NCBI RefSeq assembly: GCF_013280495.1
Contig: NZ_JABSSX010000001.1
Location: 434,001-498,000, forward strand
DNA from: Brevibacterium permense
Lineage (GTDB): Bacteria; Actinomycetota; Actinomycetes; Actinomycetales; Brevibacteriaceae
DNA: 64,000 bases
Direction of reading: 5' to 3'
Part shown: in pieces, positions 41,060 to 50,153 of the stretch
Numbering within the stretch: position 1 is the stretch's first letter
Layout of the letters: every line of letters begins with the position of its first letter
The notes under the pieces: generated by a model
What the model saw: only the letters and a program-made list of their open reading frames with translations
Database searches by the model: none
Told to the model about the DNA's origin: nothing
Program-made: the position numbers and the translations under genes

Positions 41060-42412
41060 ATGTCTCGACTCTTCGGCACCGATGGAGTGCGCGGACTGGC
41101 CAATCGCGATATCTCGGCCAAACTCGCCCTCCAGCTCTCGGTCGCAGGTTCACGTGTGCTCAGCCGCGGCTGGACGGGTGAGAAGCGCCCCTTCGCCGTG
41201 GTCGGACGTGATACCCGCGTGTCCGGTGAATTCCTCTCCGCCGCACTGAGCGCCGGAATCGCCTCGACAGGAGTCGACGTCCTCGACGCGGGCATGCTGC
41301 CGACGCCGGGCATCGCCCAGGTCGTCAAGGACACCGGCGCCGCCTTCGGCGTCGTGATCTCCGCCTCTCACAACCCCATGCCTGACAACGGCATCAAGTT
41401 CTTCGCCGCGGGAGGCACGAAGCTCGACGACGCGGTCGAAGACGAGATCCTCGCGATCTTCGATGAGGACTGGGACCGTCCGACCGGCGCGGACGTCGGC
41501 CGCATCTCGCGCTACCCGGCCGCTGCAGACGAGTACACCGAGCACCTGGTGCGCTGTGTCGACGCTGACAATGTGCGCCCGCTGTCGGGACTCAAGGTCG
41601 TCGTCGACTGCGCTCACGGTGCGGCGTCCATCGTCGGACCCGCCGCCCTGCGCCAGGCCGGCGCCGAAGTCATCGTCTCCGCCGCCGAACCCGACGGCTT
41701 CAACATCAACGACGGTGTGGGATCGACCCACCTCGGACCGCTGCAGCGCCTCGTCGTCGAGACCCAGTCCGATCTGGGCGTGGCTTTCGACGGTGACGCC
41801 GATCGCTGCCTGGCCGTGGATTCGCTGGGGCGGGTCGTCAACGGCGACCAGGTCATGGGCATCCTGGCGATCGGGCTCAAGGAGCTCGGTGAGCTGCGCG
41901 GCAACACCCTCGTCACGACCGTCATGTCGAACCTGGGCTTGACGCAGGCGATGGACAAATACGGCATCGAGACCGTGCAGACCGCTGTCGGCGACCGGTA
42001 TGTGCTCGAGCGGATGCTCGCCGACGGGTATGCGCTCGGCGGGGAGCAGTCCGGACACGTGCTCATGCTCGATCACGGCACCACCGGCGACGGAGTGCAG
42101 ACCGCCCTGCATCTGATGAAGCGGATGGCCGATGCCAAGCGCACCTTGGCCGACCTCGCCGCGGAGATCCCGCAGCTGCCGCAGGCGCTCGTCAACGTCA
42201 AGGGCGTGGACAAGAACAACGTCGATCACCCGCAGGTCGCCGCCGAGGTGGCCGCTGTCGAGGCCGAACTCGCCGACACCGGTCGCGTGCTGCTGCGCGC
42301 CTCGGGCACGGAGCCGCTCATCCGGGTCATGGTCGAAGCCGCCACCGAGGATGCCGCCTCCGCCCAGGCCGAGCGCCTGGCCGCGTCGGTCAAGGAGCAC
42401 CTCGCGCTGTAA
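41060..42412 (+). CDS. glmM: Phosphoglucosamine mutase
   Basis: 450 residues; interconverts glucosamine-6-phosphate and glucosamine-1-phosphate for UDP-GlcNAc and peptidoglycan. Start at ATG 41060 (SRLFGTDGVRGLANRD). The phosphoserine loop is VISASHNPMPDNGIKFF (near residue 103); the metal loop is VAFDGDADRCLAVD (near 240); the sugar loop GGEQSGHV (near 328) and the phosphate-binding RASGTEPLIRVM (near 412) are intact. GlmS, which supplies its substrate, is encoded at 46171-48045. Confidence 0.97.
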   Translation: MSRLFGTDGVRGLANRDISAKLALQLSVAGSRVLSRGWTGEKRPFAVVGRDTRVSGEFLSAALSAGIASTGVDVLDAGMLPTPGIAQVVKDTGAAFGVVISASHNPMPDNGIKFFAAGGTKLDDAVEDEILAIFDEDWDRPTGADVGRISRYPAAADEYTEHLVRCVDADNVRPLSGLKVVVDCAHGAASIVGPAALRQAGAEVIVSAAEPDGFNINDGVGSTHLGPLQRLVVETQSDLGVAFDGDADRCLAVDSLGRVVNGDQVMGILAIGLKELGELRGNTLVTTVMSNLGLTQAMDKYGIETVQTAVGDRYVLERMLADGYALGGEQSGHVLMLDHGTTGDGVQTALHLMKRMADAKRTLADLAAEIPQLPQALVNVKGVDKNNVDHPQVAAEVAAVEAELADTGRVLLRASGTEPLIRVMVEAATEDAASAQAERLAASVKEHLAL

Positions 42413-42457
42413 ACGCCGAGTCACCGGCTCCGGCGTGCGTTGCGGGGCGCCCCTCGC

Positions 42458-42523
42458 TCGATCAAGGGCTCGCTCAGATATGTCGCAGTCTTCCGCACCA
42501 TATTCGAGCGGGCCCTTGATCGA
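42458..42523. terminator. Long inverted repeat after glmM
   Basis: TCGATCAAGGGCTCGCTC (42458-42475) pairs with GAGCGGGCCCTTGATCGA (42506-42523) with one G-U pair; inside, ATATG and CATAT can extend the stem. The 18-bp arms lie 45 bp after the glmM stop and may end its transcript. Confidence 0.7.
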
Positions 42524-42643
42524 CGTTGGGAGGCGTCAGGTTTGCCGAGGGCGCAGTGCCGCGCCGATCGCCGGTTTCAGAGGGGCCCTGCCGTGGCGAC
42601 CATGGGGCTGAACGACCTTCTGCCGCGGCGTTGGCCAGTCAAC

Positions 42644-42691
42644 TGTGCGCAGATTGCACAATTTCGCCTCGAAACCGGCAATCTGCGCACA
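42644..42691. terminator. Inverted repeat after the ABC exporter gene
   Basis: TGTGCGCAGATTGC (42644-42657) is a perfect 14-bp inverse of GCAATCTGCGCACA (42678-42691); the 20-nt centre has its own TTTCG/CGAAA stem. It is 75 bp beyond the stop of the minus-strand ABC exporter gene and probably terminates it. Confidence 0.7.
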
Positions 42692-42765
42692 CTTAACTCG
42701 AGGAAGTCTCTGACCCTGCGGCGTCGGAGCAGGGCTCGCACCGAGAGTGGTTCAGCGTCGCGCCC

Positions 42766-44628
42766 TCAGCTCGAGGCGAACTGGGTGGCGTAGAGCTCGG
42801 CATAGCGACCGCCGCGGCCGACCAGCTCCTCGTGAGTGCCCTTCTCGATGATGCGACCGGCCTCGACGACGAGGATCGTGTCGGCCTGCCGGATCGTCGA
42901 CAGACGGTGGGCGATGACCAGAGCCGTCCGCCCGTGCATCGCCTGGGCCAGGGCACGCTGGATCGCGGCCTCATTCGTCGAATCCAACGCCGAGGTGGCC
43001 TCATCGAGCACGACGATCTCCGGAGACGCCAGCAGCATCCGGGCGATGGTCAGGCGCTGACGCTCGCCTCCGGAGAGACGATACCCGCGTTCGCCGACGA
43101 CGGTGTCCAGTCCATCGGGAAGCGCATCGATGACGCCTTTCAGCTGTGCCCGGTCGATGGCATCGAGCATCTGCTCCTCGGTGGCATCGGGATTGACCAG
43201 CGCCAGGTTGGCCCGGATCGACTCGTGGAAGACATGTCCGTCCTGGGTGACGACGCCGACGGCCTCGCGCAGATCGGCGAACGACAGATCGCGAACATCG
43301 ACTCCGCCGATGGTGATCGTGCCGCCCGTGACGTCGTAGAGCCGCGGCAGCAGTGACGCGATCGTCGACTTTCCCGCACCCGAGGATCCGACGAGGGCAA
43401 CGGTGTGCCCGGCGGGGATCGTGAAGCTCAGGTCGTGGAGAACCTGATCGCCGCCGCGGGTGTCGAGTACGGAGACGTCTTCGAGGCTGGCCAGGCTGAC
43501 CTGCGCGGCGCTGGGGTAGGCGAAGTCGACGTGATCGAACTGCACATCCAGCCCGCCGGCTGGCAGAGCCTTCGGCTGCGACGGTTCCTTGAAGTACGGC
43601 ACGAGGTCGAGGATCTCGAACACCCGCTGGAACGACACCACTGCGCTCTGGATGTCCAGGCGCGCGTTGGCGAGCATCGTCAGCGGCGTGTAGAGCCGGG
43701 TCAGCAGCAGTGCCAGGGTCACAACCTGACCAGCGTTGAGGTTGCCGACGACGGCCTGTGCCCCGCCGACGCCGTAGACGAGAGCCAGCGCCAGGGCGGA
43801 GACCAGAGTCAGCGAGGACACGAACGTGGACTGCAGCATCGCGACCTTGACCCCGATATCGCGGACCTGGCCGGCGCGGTCGGCGAACTCCTCGTTCTCC
43901 TGGCGGGGATTGCCGAAGAGTTTGACCAGGGTGGCACCGGCGGCGGAGAAGCGCTCGGTCATGCGGGTCGACATGTCTGCGGAATTGTTGGCCGCTTCGA
44001 ACTGCAGGGATGCGAGCTTTCCGCTGAGCATTCGGGTGGGGATGATGAACAGCGGCAGCAGCAGGATCGACAGCACGGTCACCTGCCATGAGATCGTGAC
44101 CATGACGCCGACTGTCAGGGCCAGGGAGACGAAGTTCGACACGATGCCGGACAGGGTGTTCGAAAACGCCCGCTGCGCACCGATCACATCCGTATTCAGT
44201 CGGGAGACCAGGGCGCCGGTGCGGGTGCGGTTGAAGAATGCGATCGGCATCGACTGGACGTGATCATAGACGGCCGTGCGCAGATCGAAGATGAGTCCCT
44301 CGCCGATCCGTGCGGACAGGTACCGGTTCGTGATCGAGATGGCCGCATCGGCGATGGCCAACCCGCCGATGGCCACGGCCAGCCACACGACCGTGGACAC
44401 GGGCCCGCCGCCGGTGATCGCGTTGACGACGTCGCCGGCGAGCACCGGGTTGAGGACGCCGATGCCCGCGGTGAGTACGGACAGCAGCAGGAAGATGATG
44501 AGTTTGCGCTTGTGCCGGGTCGCATACCCGGCGATCCGCTTGTAGATGCCCGGTTGGATGCGCGTCTCGGGGGTCTTCTTGCTCTTAACCGAGGAGTACA
44601 TGAGGTGATGTGCGGACGGCACGCTCAT
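42766..44628 (-). CDS. ABC exporter, fused membrane and ATPase domains
   Basis: 620 residues: six-helix exporter domain (about 30-330) and a C-terminal ATPase with Walker A VGSSGAGKSTIASLLPRLY, Q-loop VTQDGHVF, signature YRLSGGERQRLTIARMLL, Walker B EIVVLDEATSALDS and H-loop IAHRLSTI. This is the MsbA/LmrA-like half-transporter type that works as a homodimer. Start at ATG 44628, preceded by AAAGGGA; an in-frame upstream extension is not conserved. Substrate unknown (lipid or drug are family possibilities). Confidence 0.92.
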   Translation of the reverse strand: MSVPSAHHLMYSSVKSKKTPETRIQPGIYKRIAGYATRHKRKLIIFLLLSVLTAGIGVLNPVLAGDVVNAITGGGPVSTVVWLAVAIGGLAIADAAISITNRYLSARIGEGLIFDLRTAVYDHVQSMPIAFFNRTRTGALVSRLNTDVIGAQRAFSNTLSGIVSNFVSLALTVGVMVTISWQVTVLSILLLPLFIIPTRMLSGKLASLQFEAANNSADMSTRMTERFSAAGATLVKLFGNPRQENEEFADRAGQVRDIGVKVAMLQSTFVSSLTLVSALALALVYGVGGAQAVVGNLNAGQVVTLALLLTRLYTPLTMLANARLDIQSAVVSFQRVFEILDLVPYFKEPSQPKALPAGGLDVQFDHVDFAYPSAAQVSLASLEDVSVLDTRGGDQVLHDLSFTIPAGHTVALVGSSGAGKSTIASLLPRLYDVTGGTITIGGVDVRDLSFADLREAVGVVTQDGHVFHESIRANLALVNPDATEEQMLDAIDRAQLKGVIDALPDGLDTVVGERGYRLSGGERQRLTIARMLLASPEIVVLDEATSALDSTNEAAIQRALAQAMHGRTALVIAHRLSTIRQADTILVVEAGRIIEKGTHEELVGRGGRYAELYATQFASS

Positions 44629-44750
44629 ACTGGGTCCCTTTCTGCTGCCGAAACGACCGAGCATGCACGGGGGATCCCGTGACGGTGCGAGGATCGCTCG
44701 CATCCGGTCGCCGCCGTGGGCGGGTGGCCTGTCGGCGGTGAGTAGTTCAG

Positions 44751-44763
44751 TGCACACTGTGCA
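44751..44763. promoter_or_regulatory. Palindrome upstream of the ABC exporter
   Basis: TGCACACTGTGCA is a perfect 13-bp inverted repeat about 125 bp upstream of the exporter start codon. On the minus strand it overlaps TTGCAC, a possible -35. It may be an operator for a regulator not encoded nearby. Confidence 0.4.
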
Positions 44764-44880
44764 ACCGCCAGAGCGGTGAAACTATTTCCTCACCGCCCGG
44801 CGACTCTAGTCACTGGTCCCAACACAAGCTCGCCGAGGCGGCCGCCCCGTCCGAGGTCCCAGACCCACCAGCGACTACCG

Positions 44881-45918
44881 TCACAGCTTCCGCAGCTGCA
44901 CCTTCCGGATCGTGTGGTCGGAGGATTTGTGGAGCACAAGATCGGCTCGGCCGCGGCTGGGCTGGACGTTCTCGCGCAGGTTCGGGAAGTTGATGGAGTC
45001 CCAGATCTCCGTGGCCAAGGTGATTGCTTCGTCGTCGTCGAGCTGCGAGTACCGGTGGAAGTAGGAATCCTCGTCCTGGAACGCACCGTGCTTGAGTTTG
45101 AGGAACCGCGAGATGTACCACTGGCGGATATCACGGGAGCGCGCATCGACGTAGACGGAGAAGTCGAAGTAGTCGCTGATGGCCAAGCCCACGGTCCCGT
45201 CCTGACGGGGGCGGGCGGGTTGGAGGACGTTGAGGCCCTCGACGATGAGGACATCGGGGGAGCGCACGACCACCTCGGCGCCGGGAACGATGTCATAGGT
45301 GTGGTGCGAATACACAGGCGCACGGACCTCGGGGGCCCCGGATTTCACGGCGGAGATGAACTTGAGCAGCTTGCGCCGGTCGTAGGATTCGGGGAATCCC
45401 TTCCGCCCGTTGAGGCGGCGCCGGTCGAGTTCGGCATTGGGGTAGAGGAATCCGTCGGTGGTGATGAGCTCGACGCGCGGAGTGTCGGGCCAGCGGGCGA
45501 GCAGCTCGCGCAGCACACGCGCCGTCGTCGACTTGCCCACGGCCACCGATCCGGCGACGCCGATGACGAAGGGCGTGCGCTTGGCATCCTGCGGTTCCAG
45601 CCCGCGCTCGTGCAGCGGAGAGAAGAACTCCCTGGTCAGGTCGTGCTTCGCCCGCTGTGCGGAGACGTAGAGGTTGAGCAGCCGTGACAGGGGCAGATAG
45701 ACCTGGGCCACCTCGTCGAGGTTCATCCGGTCGCCGAGTCCGCGCAGCCGTTCGATGTCGCGCTGCTTCAGCGGAAGCGGCGTGGCCTGGGCGAGCGTGC
45801 CCCACACCTCCCGGTCGAATTCCCAGAACGGGGACGTCGTGTCCGGTTCGCTGCGCCGGGCGGTATTGAGTCCGGCGAGCTTGCGCGCACGGTCCAATTG
45901 AGGGTCGACATGGCTCAT
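44881..45918 (-). CDS. coaA: Pantothenate kinase, type I
   Basis: 345 residues; phosphorylates pantothenate, the first CoA step. N-terminal [17 protein letters not shown]-loop [17 protein letters not shown] (near residue 120), [28 protein letters not shown], and [12 protein letters not shown] are diagnostic of CoaA. The N-terminus is about 25 residues longer than in E. coli. The stop lies 252 bp upstream of the exporter start, so it is probably transcribed separately. Confidence 0.96.
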   Translation of the reverse strand: MSHVDPQLDRARKLAGLNTARRSEPDTTSPFWEFDREVWGTLAQATPLPLKQRDIERLRGLGDRMNLDEVAQVYLPLSRLLNLYVSAQRAKHDLTREFFSPLHERGLEPQDAKRTPFVIGVAGSVAVGKSTTARVLRELLARWPDTPRVELITTDGFLYPNAELDRRRLNGRKGFPESYDRRKLLKFISAVKSGAPEVRAPVYSHHTYDIVPGAEVVVRSPDVLIVEGLNVLQPARPRQDGTVGLAISDYFDFSVYVDARSRDIRQWYISRFLKLKHGAFQDEDSYFHRYSQLDDDEAITLATEIWDSINFPNLRENVQPSRGRADLVLHKSSDHTIRKVQLRKL

Positions 45919-45942
45919 TCCCCCATTGTGTCATGCGTCATG

Positions 45943-46032
45943 TTCGCCACCCGCGTCAGGTCTTCGCCACCCGCCCCAGGTCGGCGAAAGCACCCCACCC
46001 TCACCGAGGCGGCCCCACCCTCACCGAGGTGA
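45943..46032. repeat. Two adjacent pairs of 20-bp tandem repeats upstream of glmS
   Basis: First pair: TTCGCCACCCGC..CAGGTC at 45943-45962 and 45963-45982. Second pair: CCCCACCCTCACCGAGG with 3 more bases at 45993-46012 and 46013-46032. Both have a 20-bp period and few differences. They occupy the coaA/glmS divergent region. Confidence 0.85.
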
Positions 46033-46108
46033 CCGTTCCGTCTCCGGCCCCGTCAGGTGTGCCCCGACCGTCCCCTCCCGCGCCCGCGTGCGCGTGCAGT
46101 TCGTCACG

Positions 46109-46137
46109 TTGACCCGATCGTGACTCGCCGGAATACC
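46109..46137 (+). promoter_or_regulatory. Candidate glmS promoter
   Basis: TTGACC (46109-46114) and AATACC (46132-46137) are separated by 17 bp, giving a start near 46144 and a short leader to the glmS ATG at 46171. There is no room for a glmS ribozyme, which Actinobacteria usually lack. Confidence 0.45.
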
Positions 46138-46170
46138 CGAGATCGGCTATCAGTGCGTAAAATCTCCCTC

Positions 46171-48045
46171 ATGTGTGGAATCGTTGGCTATGTATCCAAG
46201 GCCCCCGTTGACAATGCCGACCACTCGGCTCTCGATGTTGTGCTCGGCGGCCTGAAGAGGCTCGAGTACCGCGGCTACGACTCGGCCGGCGTCGCGCTCG
46301 TGACGCCCGACGGTCAGCTCGCCTCGGCGAAGAAGGCCGGAAAGTTCTCCGCCCTGACCGAGGAGATCGAGGCCAACCCGCTGCCCGCTGCGCAGACCGG
46401 AATCGGCCACACCCGCTGGGCCACCCACGGTGGACCCACCGACCTCAACGCCCACCCGCACCTGGCCGACGGCGGCAAGCTCGCGCTCATCCACAACGGG
46501 ATCATCGAGAACTTCGCCCACCTGAAGAAGGACCTCGTCGCCGAGGGCGTCGAGTTCCTCTCCGAGACCGACACCGAGGTGGCCGCCGCCCAGCTGGCGA
46601 AGAACTACAAGGCGACCGGCGACCTCACCGCCGCGATGCGCAAGACCGCCACCGAACTCGAAGGTGCGTTCACCCTGCTCGCCGTCCACGCCGATGCTCC
46701 CGGTCAGGTCGTCGCCGCACGCCGGAACTCGCCGCTGGTCATCGGCCTCGGTGAGGGCGAGAACTTCCTCGGCTCCGACGTCGCCGCGTTCATCGACTAC
46801 ACTCGCACAGCCGTCGAGATCGGCCAGGACGAAGTCGTCACCATCACCCCGGAGACGGTCACGATCACGGACACCGAAGGCAACCCTGTCGAGGGCGAGC
46901 AGTTCGAGGTCGACTGGGACACCGCCTCGGCGGAGAAGGGCGGCTTCGCGTCCTTCATGGACAAGGAGATCCACGATCAGCCGCAGGCCGTGGCCGATAC
47001 GCTGCTCGGCCGTCTCGACACCGAGGGCCGCCTGACGCTGGACGAGATGCACATCGATGAGAACGTGCTCAAGTCCGTGGACAAGATCGTCGTCATCGCC
47101 TGCGGCACCGCAGCGTACGCCGGTCAGGTCGCGAAGTACGCGATCGAGCACTGGTGCCGCATCCCCACCGAGGTGGAGCTGGCCCACGAATTCCGCTATC
47201 GGGATCCGGTGGTCACGGAGAAGACGCTCGTCGTGGCGATCTCGCAGTCCGGTGAGACCATGGACACGATCATGGCCGTCCGCCATGCACGTCAGCAGGG
47301 TGCGAAGGTCATCGCGATCTGCAACACCTTCGGCTCGACGATTCCGCGCGAATCCGATGCCGCCCTCTACACCCACGCCGGCCCGGAGATCGCCGTGGCC
47401 TCGACGAAGGCCTTCCTGTCGCAGGTCGTCGCCTGCTACCTGCTCGGCCTCTACCTCGCCCAGCTGCGGGGGAACAAATTCCGCGACGAGATCGGCACGA
47501 TCCTGGGCGAGCTGCAGTCGATCCCTGCGAAGATCCAGCACATCCTCGACGAGACGAAGTCGCAGGTCCTCGCGCTGGCCGACCGCAACCAGGACGTCGG
47601 CTCGGTGCTGTTCCTCGGCCGTCACGTCGGCTACCCGGTGGCGATGGAGGGTGCGCTCAAGCTCAAGGAGCTCGCGTACATCCACGCCGAGGGCTTCGCC
47701 GCCGGTGAGCTCAAGCACGGACCGATCGCGCTCATCGACGACGGTCAGCTCGTCATCATCGTCGTCCCGTCCAAGCGCGGCCGGGATTCGCTGCATGCGA
47801 AGGTCATCTCGAACATCCAGGAAGTCCGCGCCCGCGGTGCGAACACCGTCGTCATCGCCGAGGAAGGCGACGAAGAGGTCGATCAGTTCGCCTCCGAGGT
47901 CATCTACGTGCCCGAGACGACGACGCTCATGGCACCGCTGCTGACGACGCTTCCGCTGCAGATCTTCGCGATGGAGCTGGCCACGGCCAAGGGCCTCGAC
48001 GTCGACCAGCCGCGCAACCTCGCGAAGTCGGTCACGGTCGAATGA
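46171..48045 (+). CDS. glmS: Glutamine-fructose-6-phosphate aminotransferase (isomerising)
   Basis: 624 residues; makes glucosamine-6-phosphate, the entry to UDP-GlcNAc. After Met removal Cys1 of MCGIVGYV is the glutaminase nucleophile. Also HTRWATHGGPTDLNAHPH, HNGIIENF, then two SIS domains (IACGTAAYAGQVAKYAIEHW and HVGYPVAMEGALKLKELAY) and the C-terminal end NLAKSVTVE. ATG 46171 is certain since Cys must follow the initiator Met; the longer in-frame extension upstream is excluded. Confidence 0.98.
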   Translation: MCGIVGYVSKAPVDNADHSALDVVLGGLKRLEYRGYDSAGVALVTPDGQLASAKKAGKFSALTEEIEANPLPAAQTGIGHTRWATHGGPTDLNAHPHLADGGKLALIHNGIIENFAHLKKDLVAEGVEFLSETDTEVAAAQLAKNYKATGDLTAAMRKTATELEGAFTLLAVHADAPGQVVAARRNSPLVIGLGEGENFLGSDVAAFIDYTRTAVEIGQDEVVTITPETVTITDTEGNPVEGEQFEVDWDTASAEKGGFASFMDKEIHDQPQAVADTLLGRLDTEGRLTLDEMHIDENVLKSVDKIVVIACGTAAYAGQVAKYAIEHWCRIPTEVELAHEFRYRDPVVTEKTLVVAISQSGETMDTIMAVRHARQQGAKVIAICNTFGSTIPRESDAALYTHAGPEIAVASTKAFLSQVVACYLLGLYLAQLRGNKFRDEIGTILGELQSIPAKIQHILDETKSQVLALADRNQDVGSVLFLGRHVGYPVAMEGALKLKELAYIHAEGFAAGELKHGPIALIDDGQLVIIVVPSKRGRDSLHAKVISNIQEVRARGANTVVIAEEGDEEVDQFASEVIYVPETTTLMAPLLTTLPLQIFAMELATAKGLDVDQPRNLAKSVTVE

Positions 48046-48117
48046 TCCGCCGCGGTGTCGGGCGCGACAACGGTCGGTCCGACATCTGAGCGGGTCGGGT
48101 ATCTGGGGAGGACCAGT

Positions 48118-48588
48118 ATGGCGATTCTAGGGATCGGCACTGACATCGCCGACGTGCCGCGCTTCGCGGAGCACATCGAACGCGTGCCCGAGCTGCTCGA
48201 CCGTCTGCTCACCCCCGGGGAGCAGCTCAAACGCAACGGCAAACGCCGGACGGATGCCTCCTTGGCGGCGCGGTTCTCCGCGAAGGAGGCGCTGAAGAAA
48301 GCGATCGGCTTCCCCGGATGGCTGCCGTGGCAATCCGCCGAGGTGGTCCCCGCGAGGTCCGGTGCGCCGAGTTTCCGTCTGCGCGGGCTCGTGCTCGAGC
48401 ACTTCCGTGCCATCGGCGGGACGAACATCCACCTGTCGATCACCCACGATGCGCACCTGACGATGACTTTCGTCATCGCCGAGGGCGACGGGCCCTCATT
48501 GAGCCCCGGCATCGAAGGTGCCGCTGAGCACTTCACCCACTCGATGTACGGTAAGGGCGCTCGTCTGGGCGTGATGCCGGAGCAGTAG
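48118..48588 (+). CDS. acpS: Holo-[acyl-carrier-protein] synthase
   Basis: 156 residues; transfers phosphopantetheine from CoA to acyl carrier protein. The metal-site GIGTDIADVPRFAEH (Asp near residue 9) and RFSAKEALKKAIG (Glu near 58) motifs are present, as is HLSITHDAHLTMTFVIAE. The C-terminal ~35 residues beyond the core are not conserved. ATG 48118 follows GGGGAGGA. It follows glmS at 72 bp, as in the conserved actinobacterial glmS-acpS-nnr-alr-tsa order, which is interrupted after this gene. Confidence 0.93.
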   Translation: MAILGIGTDIADVPRFAEHIERVPELLDRLLTPGEQLKRNGKRRTDASLAARFSAKEALKKAIGFPGWLPWQSAEVVPARSGAPSFRLRGLVLEHFRAIGGTNIHLSITHDAHLTMTFVIAEGDGPSLSPGIEGAAEHFTHSMYGKGARLGVMPEQ

Positions 48589-48626
48589 CCGGTCAGACAG
48601 ACAGAGACTTTGTCGGCTCGGCCGGC

Positions 48627-49397
48627 TCATGCCCTGGTGTCTGAACGGTTGAGGGTCCATGTCGTCACAATGACGATCACTGTTGTGGCCGCTGCCGAGA
48701 CGCCCGCGACGAGTCCAGCAGTGCCCGCCGAGATCCCTGCCGCATCGCACGCGGTATTGCTCGCCTCGACCAGCGACGTTCCGAGCTGTGTCGCATAGGT
48801 CGCGGTGGCGTACGGAACCGCAATGATCGCTGTCATATCGGTCAGCAATGCGGTGGTTGAGACGCCCGTGGCGACCAAGGCGACGGCCACCGGAGCCGCG
48901 AACGACCGGAAGTACATCGACAGCCCCGACTGCAGGGCTGCGACCGGTACGCTGGCGATGATCACGAGGACGCTGCTGACTACGTATCTGCCAGGCAGCA
49001 TGCCGGGCAGATCGAAGGCGATCTTGCCGAACCCCACGACGGTGAGGACGAGCACGACCTGCATGAGGGCGGAGAGGATCGCGACTGCGGCGGCCTTGCT
49101 GAGCACCATAGCCGATGTCGGCACCGAGGTGCTCATGAGAGCGTTCCAGTTGCCGTTCCTGTGCTCGGTGCGCCAGGTCAGCGATGCGAGGATGGCGATG
49201 CCGACGGGCAGGAGCGCCATCCCGTAGAACCCGATCGACCGGATCCACAGGGTGTACCAGCCGTCGTCGAGACCGCCGTCCGAGGCGACCGAGCTCATCG
49301 ATCCGGACGCGACGGCGATGACGGGCAGCAGGATGACGACGGCCCATGACAGCGACCGTTGGAGTTTGACGAATTCGACGCTCACGTACTTCATCAC
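48627..49397 (-). CDS. ABC-2 type permease of a lantibiotic-immunity-like transporter
   Basis: 256 residues with about six helices and a short N-terminal cytoplasmic segment (MMKYVSVEFVKLQRSLSWAVV) typical of ABC-2 permeases such as LanFEG immunity and BcrB-like proteins. The final residues NRSDTRA are polar. The start lies directly after the stop of the preceding permease gene. Part of a five-gene unit: histidine kinase, response regulator, ATPase, two permeases. Confidence 0.8.
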   Translation of the reverse strand: MMKYVSVEFVKLQRSLSWAVVILLPVIAVASGSMSSVASDGGLDDGWYTLWIRSIGFYGMALLPVGIAILASLTWRTEHRNGNWNALMSTSVPTSAMVLSKAAAVAILSALMQVVLVLTVVGFGKIAFDLPGMLPGRYVVSSVLVIIASVPVAALQSGLSMYFRSFAAPVAVALVATGVSTTALLTDMTAIIAVPYATATYATQLGTSLVEASNTACDAAGISAGTAGLVAGVSAAATTVIVIVTTWTLNRSDTRA

Positions 49398-50153
49398 TCA
49401 TGCCTCCCGGCGATCGAAGCGTGCGGTGATCAGTGTGAATAGTCCGGCCCCTGCCAGCCCCAGTGCCAAGACACTGAGGTACGGGATATCGAGGTAGACG
49501 AGGTCTGTTCCGACGTAGTCGGCGGGGACGACCAGGGAGTAGTACCCCCACGGCGTCAGCATCACCAGCCATTCCGGCAGAGCCGAAGCGAACACGGCGA
49601 TGAACAGTCCGATGACGGCGATGCCCATGCACACCAGCTGGTTCTCGATCACGGCGGACAGCAGAAGGTGCACCCCGAGGACAGCCAGATTCACGACGAT
49701 GATGGCTGTGGTGTAGCCGAGCCACTGTTCGACCGGCACCGGCGACGCGATGCCGACTCCGAACCCGATGGCGACGAGGATGAGGCTCTGCGCCAGCGTC
49801 GATGTGGTGACGAGGACACCAAGGGCTGCGAACTTCGCCCGACACAACCTGCCCGGAGTCACTCCCGAGGTCTCCGATAGCAGCCAGCCGTTGCCCGAAT
49901 GCTCGGCTTCGACCTGCCGGCTGGCGATGGCCGCGATGATCAAGGGCGAGATCAGACCTGCTGAGAACCCGAGACCGGCCAAGAGGATCTTCCACGCGAA
50001 TCCGGCAGGATCGCTGAGATCATTCGCCATCCCCGATGCCAGGCCGCGGAATGCTGTCAGCCCGACGACTCCGGACAGGAGGACGAGTGTCAGCAGCCCC
50101 AGCCGCAGGTGACGCATCTTGGCGAATTCGTTGGCGATTATTCTCATGCTCAC
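49398..50153 (-). CDS. ABC-2 type permease of a lantibiotic-immunity-like transporter
   Basis: 251 residues, six-helix pattern, N-terminus MRIIANEFAKMRHLRLGLLTLVLLSGV resembling the second permease (same ABC-2 organisation, weak similarity). The GTG at 50153 overlaps the ATPase stop (GTGA); the in-frame ATG at 50147 is the alternative start. It presumably forms a heterodimer with the next permease. Function likely export of, or immunity to, a peptide or antibiotic. Confidence 0.8.
   Translation of the reverse strand: MSMRIIANEFAKMRHLRLGLLTLVLLSGVVGLTAFRGLASGMANDLSDPAGFAWKILLAGLGFSAGLISPLIIAAIASRQVEAEHSGNGWLLSETSGVTPGRLCRAKFAALGVLVTTSTLAQSLILVAIGFGVGIASPVPVEQWLGYTTAIIVVNLAVLGVHLLLSAVIENQLVCMGIAVIGLFIAVFASALPEWLVMLTPWGYYSLVVPADYVGTDLVYLDIPYLSVLALGLAGAGLFTLITARFDRREA

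Larger units (their letters stand above)
42413..42765. other. Convergent gap with two hairpins
   Basis: 353 bp between glmM and the convergent ABC exporter gene, with no supported gene. Two inverted repeats fill most of it: 42458-42523 and 42644-42691. Between them (42524-42643) nothing is recognised. Confidence 0.6.

Noticed and set aside
46032-46171. glmS ribozyme upstream of glmS
   Set aside because: There are too few bases and no recognisable ribozyme core; a promoter-like pair sits there instead.
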